Made by a program: the position numbers and the translations under genes
Part shown: positions 36,117 to 45,038 of the stretch, in pieces
Numbering within the stretch: position 1 is the stretch's first letter
Layout of the letters: every line of letters starts with the position of its first letter
Notes under the pieces: generated by a model
The model's input: the letters and a program-made list of their open reading frames with translations, nothing else
Told to the model about the DNA's origin: nothing
Databases searched by the model: none
Source of the DNA: Nitrobacter sp. NHB1
Lineage (GTDB): Bacteria > Pseudomonadota > Alphaproteobacteria > Rhizobiales > Xanthobacteraceae
Assembly: GCF_036964665.1 (NCBI RefSeq)
Contig: NZ_JBAMDA010000001.1
Coordinates: 2,084,001-2,148,000 of the forward strand
Length of the DNA: 64,000 nucleotides
Direction: 5' to 3'

Positions 36117-37016
36117 CTACACCGCCACCAACAATCCCACCCCAATCAGGATCAGCACGATGCCGCCGAGTTCATGGAACGAGAACGGCTGCTTGAACGA
36201 ATAATACGACACCGCCTGCGCGAACAGCACCTCGACCAGCGCCAGCGTGCGGACGTCGGCGGCGGCGGTGAGCGCGAACGCCAGGAACCAGAATTGCGAG
36301 GCGAACGCGCCCAAAAAGCCCGCGACCATCGACGGCCGCCACAGGCCGAGAATCTTTTTCGGCACGTCCGGCGCGCGCAGCAGCAGATACGCCGTCAGCA
36401 CGGCCGTCTGCACGAACAGCCCGAACACCAGCGTGTAGGACGCCGCGGTGACGAAGGATACGTCGGGCACGGCGATGATGGCGCCGCGAAAGCCGACCGC
36501 GGACAGGGCGAAGCCGGCGGCTGCGACCAGTCCCCGCGCCGTCGGCTTGAAATCGGCAAAGCCCTTGGCGCCGCCGGGCCGGAGCGCGGTGATGACGACG
36601 CCGGCGGTGGCGATCAGAATCGCGACCACTTTCAGCAAGGTGAGGTGGTCGCCGAGAAAAACAAATCCGAAGATCGCGGTCTGGATCGCTTCGGTCTTGA
36701 GATACGCCGTCGTCACCACGAACGAGCGGTCGTTCATCGCGAGCAGCATCAAGCCGGTGGCGACGATCTGTGTGAGCGCGCCGAGCAACAGCCACAGCCA
36801 GAAGGCAGCGACGGGCCACGGGACCGCGTCGCCGGTGAACACGATCACAAGCGCGAAAAAGATCAGCGCAAACGGGAAGCCGAACAGGAAGCGGATGTTG
36901 GTCGCGCCCCACGTACCCAGCGGTCCGGTCAGCGACCGCTGCATCGCGTTGCGCGCCACCTGTCCGAGCGCAGCCGTGACGGTGAAGGGTATCCAGAGCG
37001 AGGCGACGGTGAACAT
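36117..37016 (-). CDS. DMT-family (two EamA domains) transporter
   Basis: 299 residues, about ten hydrophobic segments, two EamA halves. The first ends with IFGFVFLGDHLTLLKVVAI, the second with SFHELGGIVLILIGVGL. Probable metabolite or amino-acid exporter of the inner membrane; substrate not readable. It lies downstream of ubiG on the same strand with a hairpin between, and converges on the half-size EamA gene. Confidence 0.88.
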   Translation of the reverse strand: MFTVASLWIPFTVTAALGQVARNAMQRSLTGPLGTWGATNIRFLFGFPFALIFFALVIVFTGDAVPWPVAAFWLWLLLGALTQIVATGLMLLAMNDRSFVVTTAYLKTEAIQTAIFGFVFLGDHLTLLKVVAILIATAGVVITALRPGGAKGFADFKPTARGLVAAAGFALSAVGFRGAIIAVPDVSFVTAASYTLVFGLFVQTAVLTAYLLLRAPDVPKKILGLWRPSMVAGFLGAFASQFWFLAFALTAAADVRTLALVEVLFAQAVSYYSFKQPFSFHELGGIVLILIGVGLLVAV

Positions 37017-37026
37017 GAAAGGTGTC

Positions 37027-37058
37027 TCTTCACCCTTCTCTTAAGGGGAGGGTGAAGA
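37027..37058. repeat. C/G-rich palindrome between ubiG and the DMT gene
   Basis: TCTTCACCC (37027-37035) pairs with GGGTGAAGA (37050-37058). It lies in the short spacer between the two minus-strand genes and is similar in style to the elements at 43485 and 63531. Confidence 0.6.
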
Positions 37059-37063
37059 AAATC

Positions 37064-37837
37064 TCACCCCACCGCCTCCGCCACCACCATGTAGTTGACG
37101 TCCATATCGGACGACAGGCTCCACTTGTCCGCGAACGGACTGTAGACCACGCCGCTCTGCTCGGTGATGCCGAGCCTGTTGCGCTCGAGGTGACGCGCGA
37201 GCTCATCGGGGGTGACGAACTTGTCCCACTGATGGGTGCCGCGCGGCAGCCAGCGCAGCACGTATTCCGCCGCAACGATGCCGAGCGCGAAGCTCTTCCA
37301 GTTGCGGTTGAGGGTGGAGGCCACCATCATGCCGCCCGGTTTCAACATCGCAGCGCAGCGGTCGAGGAACAGGCCGACATCGGCGACATGCTCCACCACC
37401 TCCATCGCGAGTATGATGTCAAAGCGCTCGCGCACATCCATGTCTTCCACGGTGGTGCAGCGATAGTCGATCGACAGATGGGCTTTCTCGGCATGGAGTT
37501 TCGCCGCGGCGATGTTGGTCGCGGAGGGGTCGACGCCGATCACCTGCGCGCCGAGCCGCGTGAACGGCTCGCACAGAAGGCCCGCGCCGCAGCCGATATC
37601 GAGCAGCCTCAGGTCCGCCAGGCAGTTCAGGCTGCGGGCGCTGCGCTCGAACTTTCGGCAGGCGGCGTCGCGGATGAACTGGAGCCGCAGCGGGTTGATT
37701 TTGTGCAGCGGCGCCATCTTGCCGTTGGGATCCCACCACTCCTGCGACAGTTTCGAAAACTTCGCGATCTCGGCGGGATCGACCGTCGATCCCGGAGCGG
37801 CTGAAGAATTCGCGGAAGGGTTGACTTGCATGGCCAT
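37064..37837 (-). CDS. ubiG: Bifunctional 2-polyprenyl-6-hydroxyphenol methylase / 3-demethylubiquinol 3-O-methyltransferase
   Basis: 257 residues. UbiG signatures are EWWDPNGKMAPLHKINPLRLQFI at the start, the SAM motif LLDIGCGAGLL, and the C-terminal GTHQWDKFVTP and DVNYMVVAEA. It performs both O-methylations of ubiquinone synthesis. It lies 15 nt downstream of the PH-domain gene and is divergent from lysC, a pairing common in Rhizobiales. Confidence 0.96.
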   Translation of the reverse strand: MAMQVNPSANSSAAPGSTVDPAEIAKFSKLSQEWWDPNGKMAPLHKINPLRLQFIRDAACRKFERSARSLNCLADLRLLDIGCGAGLLCEPFTRLGAQVIGVDPSATNIAAAKLHAEKAHLSIDYRCTTVEDMDVRERFDIILAMEVVEHVADVGLFLDRCAAMLKPGGMMVASTLNRNWKSFALGIVAAEYVLRWLPRGTHQWDKFVTPDELARHLERNRLGITEQSGVVYSPFADKWSLSSDMDVNYMVVAEAVG

Positions 37838-37852
37838 GGTTGCGCGCGGCTC

Positions 37853-38320
37853 CTATCGCGCCGTGATGTGGCTGCGGAACGCCAGCGGCGAGGCGATGGT
37901 TCTGATCCTCTCAGCCCCTTCGCCGACCCCCCGCACCATCACGTCGCCGTAGTTGAGAATACGGCCGAGAATGCTCTGATTGACATCCACGCTCTCGACC
38001 TTGTCCAGGCTCATCTCGAAGGTCCGCCGTTTGATGAAGCCGGTCTTGTGCACGACCCGCAAATTGGTCACGTCGGTCTCGGTGGTCCAGCGGTGAAACC
38101 ACGCCCCCAGCATCCGGTATAATGCCACAAGCGCCGCAATGACGGCCAGCGCCAGGCACAGCAGCATCGGCGTCTGGGTCACAAACATTCTCGATACCAT
38201 GAGAAGAACGACCGCCCCAATCCAGGCAGCGATAGCCGGCAGATAGAAAATCCAGTGCACGTTGGTCGAATACAACACCTTCTCGCCCGGTTGCAGAATA
38301 TCGTCGATATAACGCCCCAT
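37853..38320 (-). CDS. PH (bacterial Pleckstrin homology) domain membrane protein
   Basis: 155 residues. The first 20 residues (ILQPGEKVLYSTNVHW) precede two hydrophobic segments (about 24-65). A bPH2-type domain follows (TDVTNLRVVHKTGFIKRRTFEM, then LDKVESVDVNQSILGRILNYGDV), ending with IASPLAFRSHI. Likely an inner-membrane protein with a cytoplasmic beta domain; function unknown. Upstream gene of the ubiG unit. Confidence 0.9.
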   Translation of the reverse strand: MGRYIDDILQPGEKVLYSTNVHWIFYLPAIAAWIGAVVLLMVSRMFVTQTPMLLCLALAVIAALVALYRMLGAWFHRWTTETDVTNLRVVHKTGFIKRRTFEMSLDKVESVDVNQSILGRILNYGDVMVRGVGEGAERIRTIASPLAFRSHITAR

Positions 38321-38454
38321 CGGCCTGCCTCACGCGCCTTCCCTGGATCATCCGGCCGCCCCTGGAACGGCTGGAAGCCGGGTTGCCTGCCCGCAACCGC
38401 GCCGGTATGTATACGCGCCTTCTCGCCCGTGCGCCCCGCTTTTCGCACGATATC

Positions 38455-38507
38455 CTATCCAGTTAGCCATTCTATTCAGGTGGCCTTTTCTATCCAGTTT
38501 GCCTTGG
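38455..38507 (+). promoter_or_regulatory. Three direct repeats upstream of lysC
   Basis: Imperfect copies of ctatccagttagcc start at 38455, 38472 and 38490 (period 17-18 bp), ending about 17 bp before the lysC ATG. The position suggests an operator or a leader element; no leader peptide is evident. Inference only. Confidence 0.4.
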
Positions 38508-38523
38508 GAACTCACCATCCGTC

Positions 38524-39777
38524 ATGAGCCGGCTTGTGATGAAATTCGGCGGCACCTCCGTTGCCAATCTCGACCGCATCCGCAACGTCGCGCGGCATGT
38601 CAAACGCGAGGTCGATGCCGGCCACGACGTCGCGGTGGTGGTGTCGGCGATGGCGGGCAAGACCAACGATCTGGTGGCATGGTGCAGAGACGCCTCGCCG
38701 ATGCACGACGCGCGCGAATACGATGCCGTGGTGGCCTCCGGCGAGCAGATCACCTCGGGGCTTCTGGCCATCGCGCTGCAGGCGCTCGGCATTCAGGCGC
38801 GCTCCTGGCAGGGCTGGCAGATCCCGATTCGGACCAGCGATGCCCACGCCTCGGCGCGCATCCTCGGGATCGACGGCAATGAGCTTGTCAACCGCTTCAC
38901 GGAGCGCAAGGAGGTTGCCGTGATCGCCGGATTTCAGGGCATCAACCCGCAGACCGGCCGCATCACCACGCTCGGCCGCGGCGGCTCCGATACCTCGGCG
39001 GTGGCGATCGCCGCCGCCATCCGCGCCGACCGCTGCGACATCTATACCGACGTCGACGGCGTCTACACCACCGATCCGCGCGTGGTTCCGAAAGCCCGCC
39101 GACTCGACAGGATCGCGTTCGAGGAAATGCTGGAGCTGGCGTCGCAGGGCGCCAAGGTGCTGCAGGTTCGTTCCGTGGAACTGGGCATGACCCAGAACAT
39201 GCCGATTTTCGTCCGCTCCAGTTTCGACAAACCCGAGGACATCGACCCCCATGGCACACCGCCGGGTACGCTGATCTGCGGCGAGGAGGAAATCATGGAA
39301 AGCCACGTCGTCACCGGCATCGCCTTCTCCAAGGACGAGGCTCAGATCTCGCTGCGCCAGATCGAGGACAAGCCGGGGGTCGCCGCCTCGATCTTCGTCC
39401 CGCTCGCCGACGCCAATATCAATGTCGACATGATCGTGCAGAGCGTCTCCGAGGACGGCAAGACCACCGACCTGACGTTCACGGTGCCGGCGGCCGACTA
39501 TGCCCGCGCCAGGGAGACCATCACCCGCGCCAAAGACAAGATCGGCTATGCGCGTCTCGACAGCGCCACCGATCTTGCAAAGATCTCGGTGATCGGCTCG
39601 GGTATGCGCAGCCACGCCGGCGTCGCGGCGCAGGCGTTCAAGGCGCTGTCGGAGAAGAGTATCAACATCCGCGCCATCACCACCTCCGAGATCAAGTTCT
39701 CGCTGCTGATCGACACCGCTTATACCGAACTCGCTGTGCGCACCCTGCACACGCTGTACGGACTCGATCACACCTGA
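38524..39777 (+). CDS. lysC: Aspartate kinase
   Basis: 417 residues. The catalytic domain starts LVMKFGGTSVANLDRI and contains GRGGSDTSAVAIAAAI, followed by two ACT domains (about 265-410, including GIAFSKDEAQISLRQIEDKPGVAA). It phosphorylates aspartate, the first step to lysine, threonine and methionine; the ACT pair implies feedback control. Length is typical. Upstream direct repeats may serve regulation. Confidence 0.97.
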   Translation: MSRLVMKFGGTSVANLDRIRNVARHVKREVDAGHDVAVVVSAMAGKTNDLVAWCRDASPMHDAREYDAVVASGEQITSGLLAIALQALGIQARSWQGWQIPIRTSDAHASARILGIDGNELVNRFTERKEVAVIAGFQGINPQTGRITTLGRGGSDTSAVAIAAAIRADRCDIYTDVDGVYTTDPRVVPKARRLDRIAFEEMLELASQGAKVLQVRSVELGMTQNMPIFVRSSFDKPEDIDPHGTPPGTLICGEEEIMESHVVTGIAFSKDEAQISLRQIEDKPGVAASIFVPLADANINVDMIVQSVSEDGKTTDLTFTVPAADYARARETITRAKDKIGYARLDSATDLAKISVIGSGMRSHAGVAAQAFKALSEKSINIRAITTSEIKFSLLIDTAYTELAVRTLHTLYGLDHT

Positions 39778-39900
39778 GGGGATGCAGCGTCGATCATCCT
39801 CCGGCTGAGCCGGCGCAACGCGGTCGTGGCCTCACCCGTCGCGACACGCACGCCGGTTGCGGCTTTTCCAAACCGCCGCCCTCGATGGCAGGCGTTTTGC

Positions 39901-39929
39901 TTGGCAAAATGGATGTCGATTGGTTATAC
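39901..39929 (+). promoter_or_regulatory. Candidate promoter for ptsP
   Basis: TTGGCA (39901-39906) and TTATAC (39924-39929) with a 17-bp spacer, 145 bp upstream of the ptsP start. Reasonable but not perfect match to sigma-70 elements. Confidence 0.45.
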
Positions 39930-40074
39930 GGCCTCATGACGTGGCCGTTGCGGCTAACGCCACGGCTTCAAACAATCATTCGGTCGTCGACCGCGCGGCT
40001 GCGCTTCGGACGCGGTAAAGTCATTGTTTTTCTGAGGCTTATCGAAACGGCCTCGCAGCGGAGGATACCGGGAC

Positions 40075-42342
40075 ATGCGGAGCGCGTCGAGCGGCCCCCG
40101 CGTCTTGTTGAGACGGCTCCGCGAAGTCATGGCGGAGCAGGTCAGCGCACAGGAGCGTCTCGACAAGATCGTGGTGCTGATCGCCGCCAACATGGTGGCG
40201 GAGGTCTGCTCGACCTACGTGCTGCGCGTCGACAACACCCTGGAACTCTACGCGACCGAAGGCCTCAATCGCGACGCCGTCCATCGCACCGTGCTGACCG
40301 CGCACGAGGGCCTTGTCGGCCTGGTCGCGAGCGAAGCGACGCCACTTAATCTGTCGGACGCGCAGACCCATCCGGCGTTCTCGTTCCGCCCGGAAACCGG
40401 CGAAGAAATCTACAATTCGTTCCTCGGCGTGCCGATCCTGCGCGCGGGCAACACGCTCGGCGTGCTTGTGGTGCAGAACCGCGCCAGACGCACCTATGTC
40501 GAGGAAGAGGTCGAAGCGCTCCAGACCACGGCGATGGTGGTCGCCGAGATGATCGCCTCGGGCGAACTGGCCGCCCTCGCCCAGCCCGGCCTCGAGCCCG
40601 CCGCGCGCCACTCGATCCGCCAGACCGGCGCGATCCTGTCCGACGGCATCGCGCTCGGCCATGTGGTGCTGCACGAACCGCGCGTCGTCATCACCAACTA
40701 CATCGCCGAGGATCTGCCGAAGGAAATCAGGCGGCTGGAAGCGGCGCTCACCAAGCTGCGCGCCGACCTCGACCGCATGCTGGAGCGCGGCGACGTTGCG
40801 GACGGCGGCGAGCATCGCGAGGTGCTCGAGGCCTACCGGATGTTCGCCAACGATCACGGCTGGTCGCACAGGCTGCAGGAGGCGGTCGCAACCGGTCTCA
40901 CCGCCGAGGCCGCCGTCGAGCGCGTGCAATCGGACACCCGCGCGCGGATGCTGCGCTCGACCGACCCTTATCTGCGCGATCGCCTGCATGACCTCGAGGA
41001 TCTCGGCCACCGCCTGATGCGGCAACTGGTCGGACAGGACCACGCACCTTCCCGCGAGCAGCTCCCGGAGAATGCGATCCTGATCGCGCGCGCCATGGGG
41101 CCGGCGGCCTTGCTGGACTACGACCGCAAGCGGCTGCGCGGGCTGGTGCTGGAGGAGGGGACCGCGAATTCGCACGTCTCCATCATCGCGCGCGCGCTGG
41201 GCATCCCCGCCGTCGGCGAGGTGCCGAACGCGCCTGGAATCGCCGACCCCGGCGACGCCATCATCGTCGACGGCACCTCGGGCGCGATCTACGTGCGGCC
41301 ATCGGCGGAAGTCGAATCGGCTTACGCCGAGCGCGTGCGCTTTCGCGCAAGGCGGCAGGCGCAGTACATCGCGCTGCGCGACAAGCCCTGCATCACCAGG
41401 GATGGCCAGCCGGTCGACCTCATGATCAATGCCGGCCTCCTGATCGACCTGCCGCATATCGAGGACACCAATTGCTCGGGCATCGGCCTGTTCCGGACCG
41501 AGCTGCAATTCATGGTCGGACAAAACCTGCCGCGCACGAGCGAGCAGCTTGCGCTGTACCGCGCGGTGCTGGACGCCGCCGGCGACAAGCCGGTGACCTT
41601 CCGCACCCTCGACATCGGCGGCGACAAGGCGGTGCCCTACATGGAAACCGTGGCGGAAGAAAATCCCGCGCTGGGCTGGCGCGCGATCCGGCTCGGGCTC
41701 GACCGTCCCGGTCTGCTGCGCGGCCAGATCCGCGCGCTGCTGCGCGCCGGCGGCGGACGCGCGTTGCGCATCATGTTCCCGATGATCTCGGAAGTCGCCG
41801 AATTCGATCAGGCCAAGGCGATCATCGAGCGCGAACTCACATATCTGCGCCAGCACGGCCACGCGCTGCCGGAGCGCGTGGATGTCGGCACCATGGTCGA
41901 GGTGCCCGCGCTCTTGTACCAGCTCGACGAATTGCTCAGGAAGGTCGATTTCGTCTCGGTCGGGTCGAACGACCTGTTTCAGTTCATGTTCGCGGTCGAT
42001 CGCGGCAACAGTAAGGTGTCGAACCGCTTCGATACGCTCTCGGCGCCGATCCTGCGGGCATTGCGCGACATCGTGACCAAGGCCAAGGCAGCGGGGAAAA
42101 GCGCCTCGCTGTGCGGGGAAATGGCGTCGCAGCCGCTGGGCGCGCTGGTGCTGATCGCGCTCGGCTACCGCTCGCTTTCGCTGTCGGCCACCGCGCACGG
42201 TCCCGTCAAGGCCATGATTCTCGATCTCGACGCGAAAAAGGCGGAAGCGACGATCATGCCGCTGCTCGACGCGCCCTCCGGCAGCATTTCGATCCGCGAC
42301 AAGCTTAAGGAATTCGCCGAAGCCGAGGGCCTTGCGTTGTAG
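40075..42342 (+). CDS. ptsP: Phosphoenolpyruvate-protein phosphotransferase PtsP (EI-Ntr)
   Basis: 755 residues: an N-terminal GAF domain (about 20-165), the EI N-terminal helical and swivelling domains with active-site His367 (NSHVSIIAR), and a PEP-binding C-terminal barrel with Cys680 (SLCGEMA). It is enzyme I of the nitrogen-related PTS, passing phosphate from PEP to NPr and EIIA-Ntr; the GAF domain senses glutamine or 2-oxoglutarate in related proteins. GGAGGA lies about 11 nt before the ATG. The next gene is prfA. Confidence 0.96.
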   Translation: MRSASSGPRVLLRRLREVMAEQVSAQERLDKIVVLIAANMVAEVCSTYVLRVDNTLELYATEGLNRDAVHRTVLTAHEGLVGLVASEATPLNLSDAQTHPAFSFRPETGEEIYNSFLGVPILRAGNTLGVLVVQNRARRTYVEEEVEALQTTAMVVAEMIASGELAALAQPGLEPAARHSIRQTGAILSDGIALGHVVLHEPRVVITNYIAEDLPKEIRRLEAALTKLRADLDRMLERGDVADGGEHREVLEAYRMFANDHGWSHRLQEAVATGLTAEAAVERVQSDTRARMLRSTDPYLRDRLHDLEDLGHRLMRQLVGQDHAPSREQLPENAILIARAMGPAALLDYDRKRLRGLVLEEGTANSHVSIIARALGIPAVGEVPNAPGIADPGDAIIVDGTSGAIYVRPSAEVESAYAERVRFRARRQAQYIALRDKPCITRDGQPVDLMINAGLLIDLPHIEDTNCSGIGLFRTELQFMVGQNLPRTSEQLALYRAVLDAAGDKPVTFRTLDIGGDKAVPYMETVAEENPALGWRAIRLGLDRPGLLRGQIRALLRAGGGRALRIMFPMISEVAEFDQAKAIIERELTYLRQHGHALPERVDVGTMVEVPALLYQLDELLRKVDFVSVGSNDLFQFMFAVDRGNSKVSNRFDTLSAPILRALRDIVTKAKAAGKSASLCGEMASQPLGALVLIALGYRSLSLSATAHGPVKAMILDLDAKKAEATIMPLLDAPSGSISIRDKLKEFAEAEGLAL

Positions 42343-42390
42343 CGAGCCTTTTGCCGCGCGCCATCCCCTTTGCATCCCGGAATTTCAGCC

Positions 42391-43476
42391 ATGTCCTCCC
42401 TGCCCGAAGCCAAACTCGATATCCTTCTCGCCCGTCACGCCACGCTCGAAGCCGAACTGCTGAGTCAGGTCAGTGCCGAGCGGTACGTGCAGATGACGCG
42501 CGAACTGGCCGAGCTCAATCCCGTCGTGGAGGCCGTGAAGAACTGGCGCGCCGTCGGGACCGAAATCTCCGGCATCGACGCGATGATCGCCGATCCGGCC
42601 ACGGACGCAGAGATGCGGGCGATGGCGGAAGCCGAGCGTCCGGCGCTGGAGGCGCGCGGCGACGAGCTCGCGCAGAAGATCCGCGTCGCGTTGCTGCCGA
42701 AAGACGCGATGGATGAGCGCAACGTGATGCTCGAAATCCGCGCCGGCACCGGAGGCGACGAAGCCTCGCTGTTCGCCGGCGATCTGTTCCGGATGTACGA
42801 GCGCTTCGCAGGCTTGCAGGGCTGGAAGGTGGAGGCGGTATCGGCGAGCGAAGGCACCATGGGCGGCTACAAGGAAATCGTCGCCGAAGTGCGGGGCCGG
42901 GGCGCCTACGCCAAGCTGAAGTTCGAATCCGGCGTGCACCGGGTGCAGCGCGTGCCCGATACCGAGACGCAGGGACGCGTCCACACCTCTGCGGCGACGG
43001 TGGCGGTGCTGCCGGAAGCCGAGGAGGTCGACGTCGAGATCAAGACCGACGATCTGCGCATCGAAACCATGCGCGCGCAGGGCGCGGGGGGCCAGCACGT
43101 CAACAAGACGGAATCGGCGATCCGCATCACCCACATCCCGACCGGCATCGTCGTCATGATGCAGGACAGCCGCTCGCAGCACAAGAACCGCGCCTCCGCG
43201 ATGAACATCCTGCGTTCCCGCATCTACGACGCCGAGCGCCAGCGCATCAATGCCGCGCGCTCGGCCGACCGCAAGGATCAGGTCGGATCGGGCGACCGTT
43301 CCGAGCGCATCCGCACCTACAATTTTCCGCAAGGCCGCGTCACCGATCACCGCATCAACCTGACGCTGTACAAGCTGCCGCAGGTGATCGCCGGCGACGC
43401 ATTGCATGAACTGATCGATGCGCTGACCACCGAACATCAGGCGGCGCAGCTCGCAACCGAAGGCGGCGGCGCGTGA
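42391..43476 (+). CDS. prfA: Peptide chain release factor 1
   Basis: 361 residues with the GGQ motif at 233-235, the same numbers as in E. coli RF1, and the RF1-type stop-codon tripeptide region [15 protein letters not shown]. It ends translation at UAA and UAG. Start [10 protein letters not shown]; a TTG seven codons upstream is rejected. It is followed by its own modifying enzyme prmC, separated by a repeat insertion. Confidence 0.98.
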   Translation: MSSLPEAKLDILLARHATLEAELLSQVSAERYVQMTRELAELNPVVEAVKNWRAVGTEISGIDAMIADPATDAEMRAMAEAERPALEARGDELAQKIRVALLPKDAMDERNVMLEIRAGTGGDEASLFAGDLFRMYERFAGLQGWKVEAVSASEGTMGGYKEIVAEVRGRGAYAKLKFESGVHRVQRVPDTETQGRVHTSAATVAVLPEAEEVDVEIKTDDLRIETMRAQGAGGQHVNKTESAIRITHIPTGIVVMMQDSRSQHKNRASAMNILRSRIYDAERQRINAARSADRKDQVGSGDRSERIRTYNFPQGRVTDHRINLTLYKLPQVIAGDALHELIDALTTEHQAAQLATEGGGA

Positions 43477-43484
43477 GTACTTAC

Positions 43485-43640
43485 TTCCCTCTCCCCTTGT
43501 AGGAGCCGAGACGAGCGAAGCTCGCTCTTAGGATGGCGAGCATCGTTAAATGCGAGCTGGGTGAAGGGTTTCCTCACGGAAATACCCCCTCACCCGGCCG
43601 CTTCGCAGCCACCCTCTCCCGCAAGGGGAGAGGGGAAAAG
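43485..43640. repeat. C/G-rich repeat between prfA and prmC
   Basis: ttccctctccccttgtagga at the left and CCTCTCCC-gcaag-GGGAGAGG-type hairpin (about 43612-43635) at the right, enclosing gagcgaagctcgctc. The last bases (aggggaaaagag) provide the purine-rich ribosome site in front of the prmC GTG. Confidence 0.7.
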
Positions 43641-43642
43641 AG

Positions 43643-44533
43643 GTGCATGTGGCCGAATCATTCGCCGCACAGACCATAGAGACCGCGCGACGATCGCTGG
43701 CGGCGCGCTTCGAGGCCGCCGGGATCGACAGCGCCGCACTCGACGCTCGAATGCTGACCGGCGCGGCGCTGCACCTCGATCTCACCGGGCTGATCGCGCA
43801 AGGCCCGCGCCAGCTCACCGCGGATGACGTGACGCGCCTTGACGCTTTCGCGCGACGCCGTCTCGCGGGCGAGCCGGTGGCGCGCATTCTCGGAACGAAG
43901 GAATTCTGGGGGCTGCCGCTCAAGCTGTCGGCGGACACGCTGGTGCCGCGGCCGGATACCGAAACCGTGGTCGAGGCCGCACTCGAAATTCTCCGTGCCG
44001 AAGGCCGGACCAGGGCTCCGCTGCGCATCGCCGATCTCGGCACCGGCAGCGGTGCGATCCTGCTCGCGCTGCTGAGCGAACTGCGGGAGGCCACCGGCGT
44101 CGGCACCGATCTGAGCGCAGCGGCGCTCGACACTGCGAAAGCCAATGCGCAACACCTCGGTCTCGCGCCGCGCGCAGACTTCATGGTCAGCGACTATGCG
44201 TGGGGCCTGTCCGATCCGTTCGACCTGATCGTCTCGAACCCACCCTATATCCGCTCGGCCGATATCGCGTCTCTCGCGCCGGAGGTGCGCGACCACGATC
44301 CGCATCTCGCGCTGGATGGCGGCCGCGACGGGCTCGATGCCTATCGCCGGATCGCGACGCAAGCGGCGGGGCTGCTATCGCCCCGCGGCCTCCTCGTGCT
44401 GGAGGTCGGGCAGGGTCAGGACGGCGACGTCGTCCGACTGGTGGCCGCCGCAGGGTTAACGGTCGCGGAGCCTGCAAGGGCCGACCTCGCGGGCATCGGC
44501 CGGGCCGTCGCAGCCCGGAAATTGCCCTTTTAA
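43643..44533 (+). CDS. prmC: Peptide chain release factor N5-glutamine methyltransferase
   Basis: 296 residues: N-terminal helical bundle, SAM motif IADLGTGSGAILLALL and catalytic NPPY starting at Asn199. It methylates the GGQ glutamine of RF1 and RF2. The GTG start sits 5-12 nt after a purine-rich stretch that belongs to the adjacent palindromic repeat. Without the repeat the gene would lie directly behind prfA. Confidence 0.94.
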   Translation: MHVAESFAAQTIETARRSLAARFEAAGIDSAALDARMLTGAALHLDLTGLIAQGPRQLTADDVTRLDAFARRRLAGEPVARILGTKEFWGLPLKLSADTLVPRPDTETVVEAALEILRAEGRTRAPLRIADLGTGSGAILLALLSELREATGVGTDLSAAALDTAKANAQHLGLAPRADFMVSDYAWGLSDPFDLIVSNPPYIRSADIASLAPEVRDHDPHLALDGGRDGLDAYRRIATQAAGLLSPRGLLVLEVGQGQDGDVVRLVAAAGLTVAEPARADLAGIGRAVAARKLPF

Positions 44534-44949
44534 AGCCCGATTGAGCCATAAAAAACCACTTGGAATATCCCTCGGGAGCGATTACGTTTCAGACATAACA
44601 TCGGTCCCGGGTTGCTGGCCCCGCAGCATTGTTGCAGGTGAGCCTAAAGTTCTGGGACGAGAACCGGCCCGAGTGAACGGTTCTTAAGGGCAGGTCATCA
44701 AGCGCGATGGGCGAGAGCTGCGCTGCTTGCGACCGCGAAGCGAACGAAAGCCTATATTGCGCTTGAAGACTCACGCGAGAAAACCTGAGTTTGGTGTCTC
44801 TGGCTGAATGATCTGGCCGTGCGGGCGTGATGCGCCTGCCGGCGACTTGGGAACGCGTCTTTGCTGAGCGCAACGAACGACGAATCCGTCATGGAGATGA
44901 GCGGCGCCGATGCGCATTGCGCAGGCCGTGTCGGCGGCGGCCATTACGA
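44534..44949. other. Intergenic region between prmC and the DUF4167 gene
   Basis: About 415 bp before the tandem leader repeats. A TATATT at about 44752 resembles a -10 box but has no good -35 at the right distance. No tRNA or conserved small RNA was recognised; it is probably the promoter and long leader of the DUF4167 gene. Confidence 0.4.
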
Positions 44950-45029
44950 CGAAACGTCAAGACGATTCCCAAGGCTGAAAACGTCAAGCTGAAAACGTCA
45001 AGGCTGGAAACTTCAAGGCTGATAACCGA
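44950..45029 (+). repeat. 15-bp tandem repeats in the DUF4167 leader
   Basis: Degenerate copies of aaggctgaaaacgtc start at 44971, 44986, 45000 and 45015, with a partial one before 44960. They end 10 bp before the start codon, so they are in the mRNA leader. Possibly a protein-binding array or a slippage product. Confidence 0.75.
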
Positions 45030-45038
45030 AGGCGGGAC

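Noticed and set aside
40039-42375. Minus-strand frame of 778 codons opposite ptsP
   Set aside because: Antisense shadow; ptsP has intact catalytic motifs on the plus strand.
44534-45038. tRNA or structured RNA in the long gap before the DUF4167 gene
   Set aside because: No T-arm consensus, cloverleaf or other known RNA pattern was found.
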